This document shows, in pieces, positions 26,573 to 35,060 of a DNA stretch of 64,000 nt. The position numbers were made by a program, and so were the translations under genes. The notes under the pieces are model-generated. The model was not told the origin of the DNA, did not search any database, and saw only the letters and a list, made by a program, of their open reading frames with translations. The first letter of the stretch is position 1, and each line of letters starts with the position of its first letter. The DNA comes from Longimicrobiales bacterium. GTDB lineage: Bacteria > Gemmatimonadota > Gemmatimonadetes > Longimicrobiales > Gaopeijiaceae. The stretch lies in the NCBI GenBank assembly GCA_958295645.1, contig OY282361.1, positions 1 to 64,000 of the forward strand. Reading direction: 5' to 3'.

Positions 26573-27625
26573 ATGGACCGACGAGAAGACTGCATCATGC
26601 TGCGAACCTCCGACATGATGCGCCGCCTGGGGCGCCCAGCGCGGCTCGCCGCCGTGGCATTGCCGGCGCTCGTCGTCGCCGCCTGCGGTCCGCCCGGCGA
26701 TTCCGGCGACGACACGCCGGCCTCCGACCCGTTTGCCGGCGTCCCTGCCGACGGGCCTCCTCCCGAGATCGGCCCCGCTCCGCCCGGCTACGTGCCCACG
26801 GCGGCAAGCGCACCGTCCACCGACATCTGGATCGGCCGCCTCGAACGCACCTCGGAGGCGTTGGCCCTGCGCGACCTCGCCAACGCGACCGACCGGCCCG
26901 GCTACGACAACCAGCCCAGCTTCGCCCCCGACGGCTCCGCGCTCTACTTCGTGCGCGCCGTGGACTCGACGCAGACGGACGTCTTCCGCTACCTGCCAGC
27001 CACGGCGGCGACCGAGCGCGTGACGCGCACAGAAACGGCCAGCGAGTTCTCGCCCACCTTCATTCCCGGCCAGGAGGCCTTCTCCGCGATTCGCGAGGCC
27101 CGGGGCCGCCAGCATCTGTGGCGCTACGGCCCGGACGGCCAGGACATGGGCGCGGTCTTCGCGACGGTCGAGCCGGTCGGCTACCACGCCTGGGCGGACG
27201 CCCGCACTGCCGTCATGTTCGTCCTGGGAGACCCGCCCAGCCTCTGGACCGGCGATGCGCCGGCCGGAACCGCCCAGGCCGTCGCCGACCATCCGGGCCG
27301 CTCCATCCACCGCATTCCCGGAACCGCCTCCGTATCGTTCGTGCGCAAGCCGCCCGACGCCGAATGGTGGATCGAGCGGCTCGACCCGGCTTCGGGTGCC
27401 ACCGAACGAATCGCCAGAGCCCTGCCCAACCGCGAAGACTACGCCTGGACCCCCGACGGCACGATTCTCATGGCCGACGGCCCCGCATTGTTCGCCTGGA
27501 TGCCGGAGGCCGGCGACTGGCGCCTCGTGGCCGATCTGGCGGAAGACGGCCGCGGAGACATCTCGCGCATCGCGGTGTCGCCGGACGGGGAGCGGATCGC
27601 GCTGGTGAGGGAGCGGGCGGGGTAG
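26573..27625 (+). CDS. TolB-like propeller lipoprotein
   Basis: A 350-aa protein with a lipobox near residue 39 (LPALVVAAC), so probably an exported lipoprotein. After a Pro-rich linker come WD40-like PD40 beta-propeller repeats, such as NQPSFAPDGSALYFVR, SEFSPTFIPGQ, YAWTPDGTILM and IAVSPDGERIALVR. Such proteins usually bind other proteins or peptides; no enzymatic site is seen. An ATG at 26597 is an alternative start. It is 29 bp after the rhomboid gene on the same strand. Confidence 0.8.
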   Translation: MDRREDCIMLRTSDMMRRLGRPARLAAVALPALVVAACGPPGDSGDDTPASDPFAGVPADGPPPEIGPAPPGYVPTAASAPSTDIWIGRLERTSEALALRDLANATDRPGYDNQPSFAPDGSALYFVRAVDSTQTDVFRYLPATAATERVTRTETASEFSPTFIPGQEAFSAIREARGRQHLWRYGPDGQDMGAVFATVEPVGYHAWADARTAVMFVLGDPPSLWTGDAPAGTAQAVADHPGRSIHRIPGTASVSFVRKPPDAEWWIERLDPASGATERIARALPNREDYAWTPDGTILMADGPALFAWMPEAGDWRLVADLAEDGRGDISRIAVSPDGERIALVRERAG

Positions 27626-27833
27626 GCTCTCGCCGCGGAGCCGTCTCGCGAGGCGTGGTGCTCGTTCGCGTTGCGTCGAACAGGCTGTCAAATAACATGT
27701 CGTGATAACGTCTATTCATGACGTAAACGCTTGTCAAAACTCTGGTTACGTCGTCAAGAACATCGTCAAATAGCGATCCAGCGATATCCCATCAAGCCAT
27801 TCCCCTGTCCTGGCCGATCCGCGACGATAGGGG

Positions 27834-28627
27834 ATGGACCACGACGCCGCCTACAAACGCCTCTTCGTCCACCGCCGCATGGTGCGCAGCTTCCTCGAGA
27901 CGTTCGTCCCCGAGGCCGCCGCCCGCCGGACCACGGCATGGTCGAGCGCATGGAGGTCTACAAGGCACTCTGCCTAGCGGCCGCGGCCTCGCATCCGTGG
28001 GGACGGGACATGGACCGGATGGGCCTCGTGCCGGTGGTGGTCTACAACGGATCGCGCCGATGGAAGGCCTCCGTGAACGCGCCCCCGGCATGGATCGGCG
28101 ACGCGGAGACGAAGTCCCGGCCGAGCTACCGGCTGGTTGACTTCGGGGCCCTGGGAGAGTACGATCTGGCGGCCGCCGACGTAGCGGGTGCTTTGGCGCG
28201 GCTGGAGCGCGCAAAGACGGCCGCCGAGTTCCAGGCGGAGGCGGAAGCGCTGACCCGGCTACTGGCGGTACCGAAGGACGCGGGGTTGCGGCGAGCGTTT
28301 TCGTTGTGGATCGCGGCGTTGATGCAGGAGCGCGGACTTCGCGCGGAGCAGCTGGAGACGACCCAACTTCTGGCAGGAGGAGAGCCAATGATCGCCGAGA
28401 CGATGGACCGCTGGACGCAGGAGTGGTTCCAACAGGGCCGTCGCGAAGGCGTCCAGGAACAGAAAGCCCTGCTTCGGCAGCAGGCGGAGCGGAAGTTCGG
28501 GCCAGAGGCGGCGGACGAGCTGGCTCGGTTGCTGGAGCACGAAGCGGATCCGGCTCGTATGCTGGCCGTTGCGGTGTTGATCGTGGACTGCGAGACCGGC
28601 GACAAGTTTCTGGACCGGGTGAGGTAG
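27834..28627 (+). pseudogene. Rpn/YhgA-like (PD-(D/E)XK) nuclease remnant
   Basis: The opening MDHDAAYKRLFVHRRMVRSFL at 27834 (a 21-residue run, here described by its start and the FLETFVPEA piece) is typical of the YhgA-like transposase/Rpn family. After residue 29 the frame breaks: the rest continues in another frame from about 27915 as MVERMEVYKALCL, GLVPVVVYNGSRRW and a C-terminal DUF4351-like tail (QAERKFGPEAADEL). Compared with what I recall of the family, roughly 60 residues holding the nuclease core are missing between the two parts. The product cannot be an active nuclease. It stands alone between the TolB-like gene and another damaged gene. Confidence 0.72.
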
Positions 28628-28805
28628 GGGAGTTCTGGCGGCGGAGAAGCCGAGGCATGACGAGATGATGTTGGCGGGAAGCAATCTTCCGGTTCGATCC
28701 TGCGAACCGGTGCCGCCCGAGAACACGGGGTCGCATTTGTTGCACCTCTGGAATCGTTCCGCCACATTCCGCGTTGGCCAGACGATCAGACAGGCGAGTG
28801 AGAAC

Positions 28806-29297
28806 ATGGGAGCCATTCACGTCGATGTTACGATCCGCAACCCCGCGGATCGAGCCAGAAGTTGAACCGCCCCCTTCCTGGTCGACACGGGCGCGACCGA
28901 TTCCGTAGTGCCGAGGAAGTGCATGGAGGGCATCGGACTGAGGCCCGTCGAGCAAATGGTGTATGAACTGGCGGACGGGACGCGGATCGCGATGGACATC
29001 GGTGTCGCCCAGATCGAGTTGTTGGGGAAGCGCATTGGAGGAACGGTCGTGTTCGGCGACGCCGATGCGGAACCGCTTCTCGGCGTGACCGTGCTCGAGT
29101 CCATTGGCGCAGTCGTCGACCCCCGCAACCAGCGACTGAAGAAGCTGCCGGCGATCAGATTGAAGGCGGCGGCAGTGGCATCTCGGGTTGCAGGCTCCGG
29201 CCGAGTGGACTTGCCCCAGTCGGCGACAAAGGCCGTCTTCCAAGCCGTAGTCAACGTCGCCGTGTACGGCCAAGCTCGAGCGATGATGGCATTATGA
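28806..29297 (+). pseudogene. Clan AA (retropepsin-like) aspartyl protease with in-frame TGA
   Basis: From the ATG at 28806 the frame reads IHVDVTIRNPADRARS, then TGA at 28863-28865, then directly TAPFLVDTGATDSVVP, which carries the DTGA catalytic motif. The body continues with VEQMVYELADGTRIAMDIGV and GDADAEPLLGVTVLESIG to a basic end near 29160; the open tail to 29297 has no family character. In intact members the position of the TGA would be a sense codon, plausibly Trp. Single-domain bacterial proteases of this type would act as dimers. Translation could restart downstream but would then lack the first strand. Confidence 0.68.
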
Positions 29298-29368
29298 TTC
29301 CGTAGCTATATTGACTAGCGAATGGGCCGTTGCGACATTTCCAACCCAAGAAGGAATGAGAAGCCAAG

Positions 29369-29968
29369 ATGAATTGGATGACGAGCGAAGCTATTGCGAT
29401 GCTGACCTTCTTGTTGCCCGGGTTTCTTGCGAGCAAGACATTCCGAGCCCTGACCCTGCATTCCAAGCCCGATATATTCGGTTGATTGGTGGAGGCATTG
29501 GCCTTTACCGCGGTAATCCAGACAATCATATTTGCGATACCAGGGTCTACGAATTCTTATCAATATCTTTATGTTGCTATCATTTTGGCATTGTTGATGG
29601 GTATTGGATTAGCATGGCTGATTCATCGCGATTACCTGCTCGCAGTCTTAAGGCGGTTAAGAGTCACGGCCGAGACATCGCACCCATCTTCGTGGTATTC
29701 GGCGTTTTGGAATAACATGGATTGCTATGTAGTCTTGCATTTCATGGACAGCCGTCGCATGTTTGGATGGCCTCTAGAATGGCCTGGACATTCCGAGAGC
29801 GGACATTTTCTGATGCGGGAGGCTGAGTGGCTAGCCGACGACAAGCGGATTCCGCTAGAAGATGTTGAGGCCGTATTGGTACCCGCAGAGGACGTCAGGA
29901 TCGTAGAGTTCGTGCAAGCGAGTAAGACGTCCGGCTCGACGGATTTGGGCCACCGCCAGACCCAGTAA
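29369..29968 (+). pseudogene. DUF6338-like membrane protein with in-frame TGA
   Basis: The ATG at 29369 opens a first hydrophobic segment (AIAMLTFLLPGFLASKTFRAL), typical of DUF6338 beginnings. The frame meets TGA at 29483-29485 and continues at once with LVEALAFTAVIQTIIFAIP, a second membrane segment, a third (YVAIILALLMGIGLAWLI), then a soluble C-terminus with SRRMFGWPLEW and FLMREAEWL. A TTG immediately follows the TGA and could allow a restart. The gene is the most AT-rich in the window, suggesting foreign origin. Function of the family is unknown. The TGA could be a nonsense mutation or sequencing error. Confidence 0.62.
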
Positions 29969-29999
29969 TCGTAGCACGATAGTAGCCAAGGAGAGATTC

Positions 30000-30176
30000 A
30001 TGTCGAACGGAGACGAAGCAAGGAAGCCAAGGCCTCCACGGAGAGTGCCGGGCCGCCGCATACGGGGACGGACGCCCAAGCCGCCGAACCTGACGAAGCC
30101 GGACTATCGGCCGCCCGCGCCACCGCCGCCACCAAGTCAGCAGCAGTCAAAAGGATTGACGCCGTCGTCGGGCTAG
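30000..30176 (+). CDS. Small basic proline-rich protein (58 aa)
   Basis: The ATG at 30000 is preceded by AAGGAGAG at a suitable distance. The product is rich in Arg, Lys and Pro, with repeated RR/RP pairs, an LTKPDYRPPAPPPPP stretch and a Gln/Ser end. It has no membrane segment. It follows the DUF6338-like gene by 31 bp and could be co-expressed with it; the strong ribosome-binding site is the main reason to accept it. Confidence 0.5.
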   Translation: MSNGDEARKPRPPRRVPGRRIRGRTPKPPNLTKPDYRPPAPPPPPSQQQSKGLTPSSG

Positions 30177-30220
30177 GCGGGCGATTCGGCGACTAGCTGG
30201 TTTGGACTCACCCGAGGACT

Positions 30221-31072
30221 CTACGCCACGAGCCTTTGCCACGGCGTATGTTCCGGCGACTGGCGAAGCCCCAGGCGAGCCAAGTCGGTTGCCACGCTCT
30301 GAACGTCTTTCGAGCCCAGACGACCGTTCTCGCGCAAAAGCGATTTCAAGCGGCGGACCACGGCGGCACGGGCAGTGCGTTGGGAGATGACTGTTACGCT
30401 CCTGAGCCCCAGCCGCGCCAGCGTCTCCCACGCCTGTCTGTTCGCGTGAAGTACCTCATGGGCCTCGTCGGCGGACATGCCCGCGTGCGGGACCGCCGCC
30501 ACCTGCTCGGCCACATGGACTCGCCACCAAGCGCGAGCAAGAGGACAATCGGAGAAGACGGAGGTCTTGCCTCTCTCGTGGGGAATTCCGCCGGTGCGCC
30601 GGAGGAAGTTTCGGGTCTTCGCCTCCAGATCCTTGCCCCCGCCAACGAGCGCGGCTTCCAGGCGGTGACCAGCTTGGTCGAAGCGGCCCTGTTCGATCCA
30701 CTCGACGTGACAGAGCAGCCAGAACACCGGCTGGGACGCGAGCCGAGGTCTTACTCCGGGCCAAGCCGCCCACAGTTCGCGTTCTAGTTCGACCGGAGGC
30801 GTCCGGAACTCGTCTGAAGTGAGCTGATCTCGCGGGAACCCGGGAGCATCGATCTTCTCGTCGCCAATGTGCAATGCCCCTCGCAGGTAGGCCCCGAGGC
30901 TTGCGTGACCGGCCTTGATGGCCGACTGAAGCGCTTCCTGCCGTTCGCGAATGGGCTCCCAGACACGCCGGTTCTGCTCGTTGGGCTCCCCGTGACGGCC
31001 CTTGTCGAAGACGATCTCTTTTTGCCACCGGCTGAACTTCGTGCCGGCGGCATCCAGCAACGGGCTATTCAC
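30221..31072 (-). CDS. Unassigned W-rich helical protein (283 aa), last gene of the second module
   Basis: The GTG at 31072 overlaps the stop of the upstream gene (GTGAATAG) and follows GGGGAGAG, which decides the start; the open frame upstream of it is antisense-like sequence. The protein is soluble and helical. It has an FWLLCHVEWIEQGRF motif near residue 112, an LARAWWRVHVAEQV helix near residue 185, and a C-terminal helical region (RAAVVRRLKSLL). An FW motif, then a tryptophan helix, then helices is the same order as in the 255-aa protein at 2029-2796. From memory it recalls DUF6339 proteins; unverified. It is the third gene after the GHKL ATPase in both loci. Confidence 0.62.
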   Translation of the reverse strand: MNSPLLDAAGTKFSRWQKEIVFDKGRHGEPNEQNRRVWEPIRERQEALQSAIKAGHASLGAYLRGALHIGDEKIDAPGFPRDQLTSDEFRTPPVELERELWAAWPGVRPRLASQPVFWLLCHVEWIEQGRFDQAGHRLEAALVGGGKDLEAKTRNFLRRTGGIPHERGKTSVFSDCPLARAWWRVHVAEQVAAVPHAGMSADEAHEVLHANRQAWETLARLGLRSVTVISQRTARAAVVRRLKSLLRENGRLGSKDVQSVATDLARLGLRQSPEHTPWQRLVA

Positions 31073-31868
31073 TGTCGCTCTCTCCCCTGACCGGGGCTGG
31101 CCGGAAGGGTTCAAGAAGCGTCGCGACCATGGCTGGATCGTAGGTAGCCGGATCTTCCCACAACGTGATCCCGGGGCGGATGCTCTCCAAGCGCTCGCGA
31201 AGTTCGCGTACCAGCGGCAGCTCGTCGTCGTCGTCTCCGCTTCGGAAGGCATGTGGAAACTGCGCGCACGCTCCAACCAGCGCGGCAATCTGCACGCTCC
31301 GGTCGTAGCGAGCTTGCTCGTAAGCATCGGGGGCCATGTTGACGACAAACCGCAGGTTCCCGCTGCCGTGGTCAGACGCCACTTCCATGCGGCCCTTCTT
31401 CAAGCCCTTGTCGAGACGAAAACTGAGGAGCGACTCCAACAGCGTACTGGCCCGGCAAGTGTATCCCCGCGCCAGCCAGTATCCCTGCGGAACGTGAAGA
31501 TCGCCGATGTCTTGGTACAGCGAAGTGAGGTCGGACGCGTCCAAACGAAGGTCTTCTCGTGCCAGGAGCCCGGGCATGATGAAGATGTCGCCGTCCACGT
31601 CGTCGGCATCCCATTTCACGACATGGCGAGCCTCTGCGGACGATTCGATCTTCGCCATGAGAGTCTTCGGACAACGGATCTCGACGGCCCAGGCGGCGCT
31701 CCGACTGTCGATGAGATGTTCAAGCACGGGGGCGTTCGACAAGCGGTGGGTCACGGTGGCTTGGCCGGCGCCTGCTCGGATGTCGGCCGTGTACTGGGCG
31801 TCGGTCCAGTCCATCCGAGAGCCGTCCTCGAGAAGCAATGGGAGGGAGTCCGTGGCGCGATCAGTCAT
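31065..31868 (-). CDS. Unassigned beta-rich protein (267 aa), middle gene of the second module
   Basis: I cannot name a family. The N-terminal 135 residues look like a beta-sandwich-type region (AWAVEIRCPKTLMAK, IFIMPGLLA); the segment GYWLARGYTCRASTLLESLL leads into LRFVVNMAPDAYEQARYD, then a helix with VQIAALVGACAQF and a charged helical end (LVRELRERLESIRPGI). This order matches the 319-aa protein at 1046-2005. The ATG at 31868 lies 21 bp after the stop of the ATPase gene, and the 3' end overlaps the start of the next gene. Likely a structural or specificity partner of the ATPase; this is inference from position. Confidence 0.65.
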   Translation of the reverse strand: MTDRATDSLPLLLEDGSRMDWTDAQYTADIRAGAGQATVTHRLSNAPVLEHLIDSRSAAWAVEIRCPKTLMAKIESSAEARHVVKWDADDVDGDIFIMPGLLAREDLRLDASDLTSLYQDIGDLHVPQGYWLARGYTCRASTLLESLLSFRLDKGLKKGRMEVASDHGSGNLRFVVNMAPDAYEQARYDRSVQIAALVGACAQFPHAFRSGDDDDELPLVRELRERLESIRPGITLWEDPATYDPAMVATLLEPFRPAPVRGESDSE

Positions 31869-32325
31869 TTGGCAGTTGCGGTGGAGGCGTCAGTTCGCGG
31901 CGGAGCCATTGGGACGATCGGACGGCGGCTCGAGAGGCCGACGCCGCACCAAGTCGATTTCAATGGCATTGGGGTCGGTCGCGGGCTCGGCAAGGACGAC
32001 GGTGAAGGTGCGGCAACCGCTGGGCAGTTGAGCTTCGTAGCCGTCCTCGCCTGGACGGGCAACGCCGCCCGAGAATCGAACGCTCTCGATCGGAAGCCAC
32101 TTCGGGGCCAACGGGGCCTCGCAGGTCTCGTCGGAACCGGAGGGCACGCGAACCCTGACCCCGAGCATGTCCTTCGCGTGCAGGCCGCCGTCGCGCAGTT
32201 GCCATGCTACGCGTATCGCGTGTATCCGCCCTTCGTCGCCGGACACGGCAACCCAAGAGGAGCGAGCGGACACGCCCCGGCCCGGCTTGGGCGCCGCGCC
32301 CGCCCGCGTCTTTCGCTTCTTGCCC

Positions 32326-32332
32326 TTTTTTT
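32326..32332 (-). repeat. A7 tract at the ATPase frameshift
   Basis: On the coding strand AG is followed by seven A and GGG. Six A would keep the N-terminal frame continuous with the C-terminal domain. Confidence 0.8.
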
Positions 32333-33309
32333 CTGGGGGATTGATCGGCGATATGTTGCAGGAGGGCGAGAAGCTTCTTGCTGTCCGGGGGTTCAAGCCG
32401 TTGGCGGTCCAGTCCACGGTGCTCGGGTCCCTCGGCCCCACGCACCAAGCGCGCCAATCCTCCGGACTCGACCATGATCACCGCGGCGAAGGGCTTGTTG
32501 CTCCGAAAGCGGCGGGGCTCCAGTGCGTCGGCGTCGTTGGTGATCCACATGCCGCTGCGAAACACCTGCACCCGCGGCAACGGTCTTGCCTCGTGTTGGC
32601 CCAACGGCAGAACGTATGCGTCGGCGCCTGCGCCGAGCATGAATCGCTCTCCTTGCTCGAGCGTTTCCCATGCTTGGTAAGCCTGTGCGCCCGGAAGCCA
32701 TCCTCCCTTTTGTTCGCCTAGCTTCCTTGCCTTGTCTCGTTCGAGGATCGTCCCCAAGGTTTCGTGGTCGACAACGGTCTCGCGGTCGTCCTCGTCACGA
32801 ATCGTCACGGTCATCTTCTTGTTCCAGATGGCCACGAGAAAATTCTTCGCGGCCACGCGCGCGATGGCCGCCGCGGGATCGGCTTTGTCCGACCGGAAAT
32901 TGTTGAACCCCGTGATGCACACGACGCTGCCGGTGTCGCCGAGGCAATCGAGTTCGCGCAGCAGCAGGGGCGGCGCCTTGTCGGGATAGAGTGGATCGAA
33001 GAGATCGGGGGGTCTGCTCGAGTCCGTGCGGGCCAGCCAATAGCCGTGGCCGCCATGCTTGTACTTCTTGCAAGATGCCAGGATGGCGTGACCGCTGGCC
33101 ATGTCCTTCGTGTTCCCGGCCGGATCTCTTGATCGCCCAGCGTAGAGCACGTAGCGCAGATCCGAAGCGGCGAAAGCCGTCAGATGACCGATTCCAAAGG
33201 CCCCTGCGCCCGACTGTCCCTTGGCCGTATTGCCTTGGGTCAGGATCCTCTCGATGTTGCCGGAATCAAGTCCTACGCCGTTGTCCCGGCAAAACAAGAG
33301 GCGCACCGA

Positions 33310-33330
33310 CCCCCCCCCCCCCCCCCCCCC
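33310..33330 (-). repeat. 21-bp mononucleotide G tract (C on plus strand) inside the ATPase gene
   Basis: Twenty-one identical bases in frame, coding seven glycines between the N and G1 boxes. One-base slippage would abolish the ATPase. In the read given here the length is a multiple of three. Confidence 0.9.
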
Positions 33331-33658
33331 GAGAATTTGGCGAATCCTCTTGATCACCTGCTTCTCGGAAACGCCCTGCGTGCCCATCTCGCGCTCGGCA
33401 ACTGCCTGTTCGAAGTGTTCGCGATAGGCTTCGATGCCGGGTATGTCGGCCAACGGCACTTCCTTGATCGAAAACGACACTTCGCTTTTCGTGCGGCCAG
33501 CTTCGTCAGCGGCGTCCAAACAGTTCTGCAGGAGTTCGCGAACGACGGGCTCCGGATTGCCCGTCCATTGGGTCATCGCGAGAGTCGAAAAGCCTTGCGG
33601 CTCGCCCGGGGGAAAACAGAGGTCGTCGGGCAGTTCGTGCTTCGTCATGGCAAGAGTT

Positions 33659-34969
33659 CTAATCCGTGCAGTCGCAGGCCAGTGCGCCCGTCGCGTAGCG
33701 TCCGAGGTCGGGTGCGCTCCCCCGGGCGATTTCGGAGAACGTGGGGCCGGTCACCCCGAGGAAGCCGAACCGTGTCATGCCCTCGCCGTTTCGCGCGGCC
33801 ACCTGGCGCTGGTAGCGTTCTTCCATCTCGACCCACCACCCGATGTCCGACGGCGTCTCGGTACGGCGCTGGGGATCGGCGGCACAGGCGGCCTTGGCCA
33901 GGAACCGTGTGCCCTTCATGAAGCAGAAGACGCAGTTGCCCCCGTGCTCCGGCCCGCCGAGGTCGAAGTCGCGCCCGCGCCAGAAGTTGCGGACGGCGTC
34001 GGCGTCGAATCCCCAGTCCGCCAGCGGAAAGCACGGATGCTCGCCCGGCGGCTGCGTGTGAATGGAACAGGACTTGCTGGCGCCTTCCGCGAAGAACGAC
34101 CGCGAGTTGATCTTGGCGATGCGCTTGCCTTCGTCTGTCCGCAAGCCCAGCACGGTGACGTGTTCGGCGGCGTCGGCTCCCCACATCGGGGCTGGGCCAA
34201 GCGTCGGGGCTGGGCTGGGCATTGACGCACGGCCGGACGTCTGCGTGGGGCCAGAACGCCGCTCCCGGCTGGGGACCGGGGCGTTCGTGTAGTCGCGCCA
34301 ACGCTGGGCGGGTCTGGCCGCAGGCTGTTCCGTCATGAACTTCACGCGCTCTCGGTAGGCCGTGGCGGAGGCCGCGCCGCGGTTCCGGCGGTACTGGACC
34401 AGCGCGGAGTCGGGCGTCACGTAGCGTCGGTCGCTGTAGTGTCCGGCATGTGCGGGACCGGTCGTGGCGCCCAGCCACTCGGCGAGCAGTTCGTGCGACG
34501 GGTAGAGCTTGAGCTTGGCCGTGCAGGAGCGGCTGTGGGGATTGGGCAACATGCCCTGGTAGGACAGCATCTCCTCGAAGACTTCGCCGCTGGACCGAAA
34601 GCCGTTCGGGTTGCTCTCCACCGGCTCGGGAAGCACCAAGCGGTACGACGGACGCCGGGCGTAGAATCCCCGCGAGGCGTCTTCCACGGTGCAGAACTCG
34701 AACCAGAAGAACGGGATGCCGAAGTCGTTCTCGAGGCGACGCTTGCACTCGCGGGCGAACTCGTAGGTCGCCGGATGCTCCGCGGACGTGTTGGCGAACA
34801 GGATCGCGTCGCCGCGCTCGGCGTCGAGCAGGCCCTCCTCCGCCAGAACGAACGCCAGCGCGGCCGAAGAGCGTCCGCCGGAGAACTTCACCACATGCGG
34901 AAGCGACTCGTGCTCCGCGGCGCGAGAGGGGATCGCCTTGGCGCGGCGAGCGGGCGCGGGCTGGATCAA
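33659..34969 (-). CDS. PAPS-reductase/DndC-like PP-loop protein
   Basis: A 436-aa member of the adenylyl-PP-loop superfamily. The PP-loop is HVVKFSGGRSSAALAF at about residues 25-40; FANTSAEHPATYEFA follows as in PAPS reductase-like proteins. Cysteine motifs RSCTAKLKLYP near residue 147 and GNCVFCFMKG near residue 345 could hold an iron-sulfur cluster, as in DndC. A Pro/Ala/Gly-rich low-complexity insertion occupies about residues 235-260. Family members activate a target by adenylation and transfer sulfur or reduce sulfate; DndC-type proteins help replace DNA backbone oxygen by sulfur. No other dnd genes are visible. The stop lies 10 bp before the ATPase start, so it is the first gene of that operon. 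Confidence 0.8.
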   Translation of the reverse strand: MIQPAPARRAKAIPSRAAEHESLPHVVKFSGGRSSAALAFVLAEEGLLDAERGDAILFANTSAEHPATYEFARECKRRLENDFGIPFFWFEFCTVEDASRGFYARRPSYRLVLPEPVESNPNGFRSSGEVFEEMLSYQGMLPNPHSRSCTAKLKLYPSHELLAEWLGATTGPAHAGHYSDRRYVTPDSALVQYRRNRGAASATAYRERVKFMTEQPAARPAQRWRDYTNAPVPSRERRSGPTQTSGRASMPSPAPTLGPAPMWGADAAEHVTVLGLRTDEGKRIAKINSRSFFAEGASKSCSIHTQPPGEHPCFPLADWGFDADAVRNFWRGRDFDLGGPEHGGNCVFCFMKGTRFLAKAACAADPQRRTETPSDIGWWVEMEERYQRQVAARNGEGMTRFGFLGVTGPTFSEIARGSAPDLGRYATGALACDCTD

Positions 34970-35060
34970 CTGACGAAGTCTTGACGAAACATGGACTCTA
35001 TTTTAATGGCGGCCGACGACATGCGCTAGAGCGCCGAACCGCTCTAAATGGCCGGCCCGC

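Larger units (their letters stand above)
31890..33648 (-). pseudogene. GHKL (MORC/Hsp90-like) ATPase with one-base frameshift and G21 tract
   Basis: Residues 1-440 carry the GHKL fold: the N box VVRELLQNCLDAADEAG (Glu and Asn at about 38 and 42), the G1 box FCRDNGVGLD near residue 122, and the G2 lid GAGAFGIGHLTAF near residue 150. A seven-glycine run at residues 107-113 is encoded by 21 consecutive G. A transducer-like region (LPRVQVFRSGMWITND, LVRGAEGPEH) follows. At an A7 tract (32326-32332, T7 on the plus strand) the frame breaks; the protein clearly continues in another frame as KKRKTRAG through a beta-rich C-terminal domain to the stop at 31890. Removing one A restores a protein of about 585 residues. 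It may be phase-variable, mutated or a sequencing error. Confidence 0.8.

Noticed and set aside
28806-29968. TGA recoded as a sense codon or selenocysteine
   Set aside because: Many genes in the window end with TGA, no selenocysteine insertion structure was seen, and the two cases lie in a decaying region.
31073-31348. Longer 375-residue version of the last gene in the second GHKL operon
   Set aside because: The first 92 residues are an alternate-frame reading of the preceding gene; the GTG at 31072 has a good ribosome-binding site and overlaps the preceding stop.
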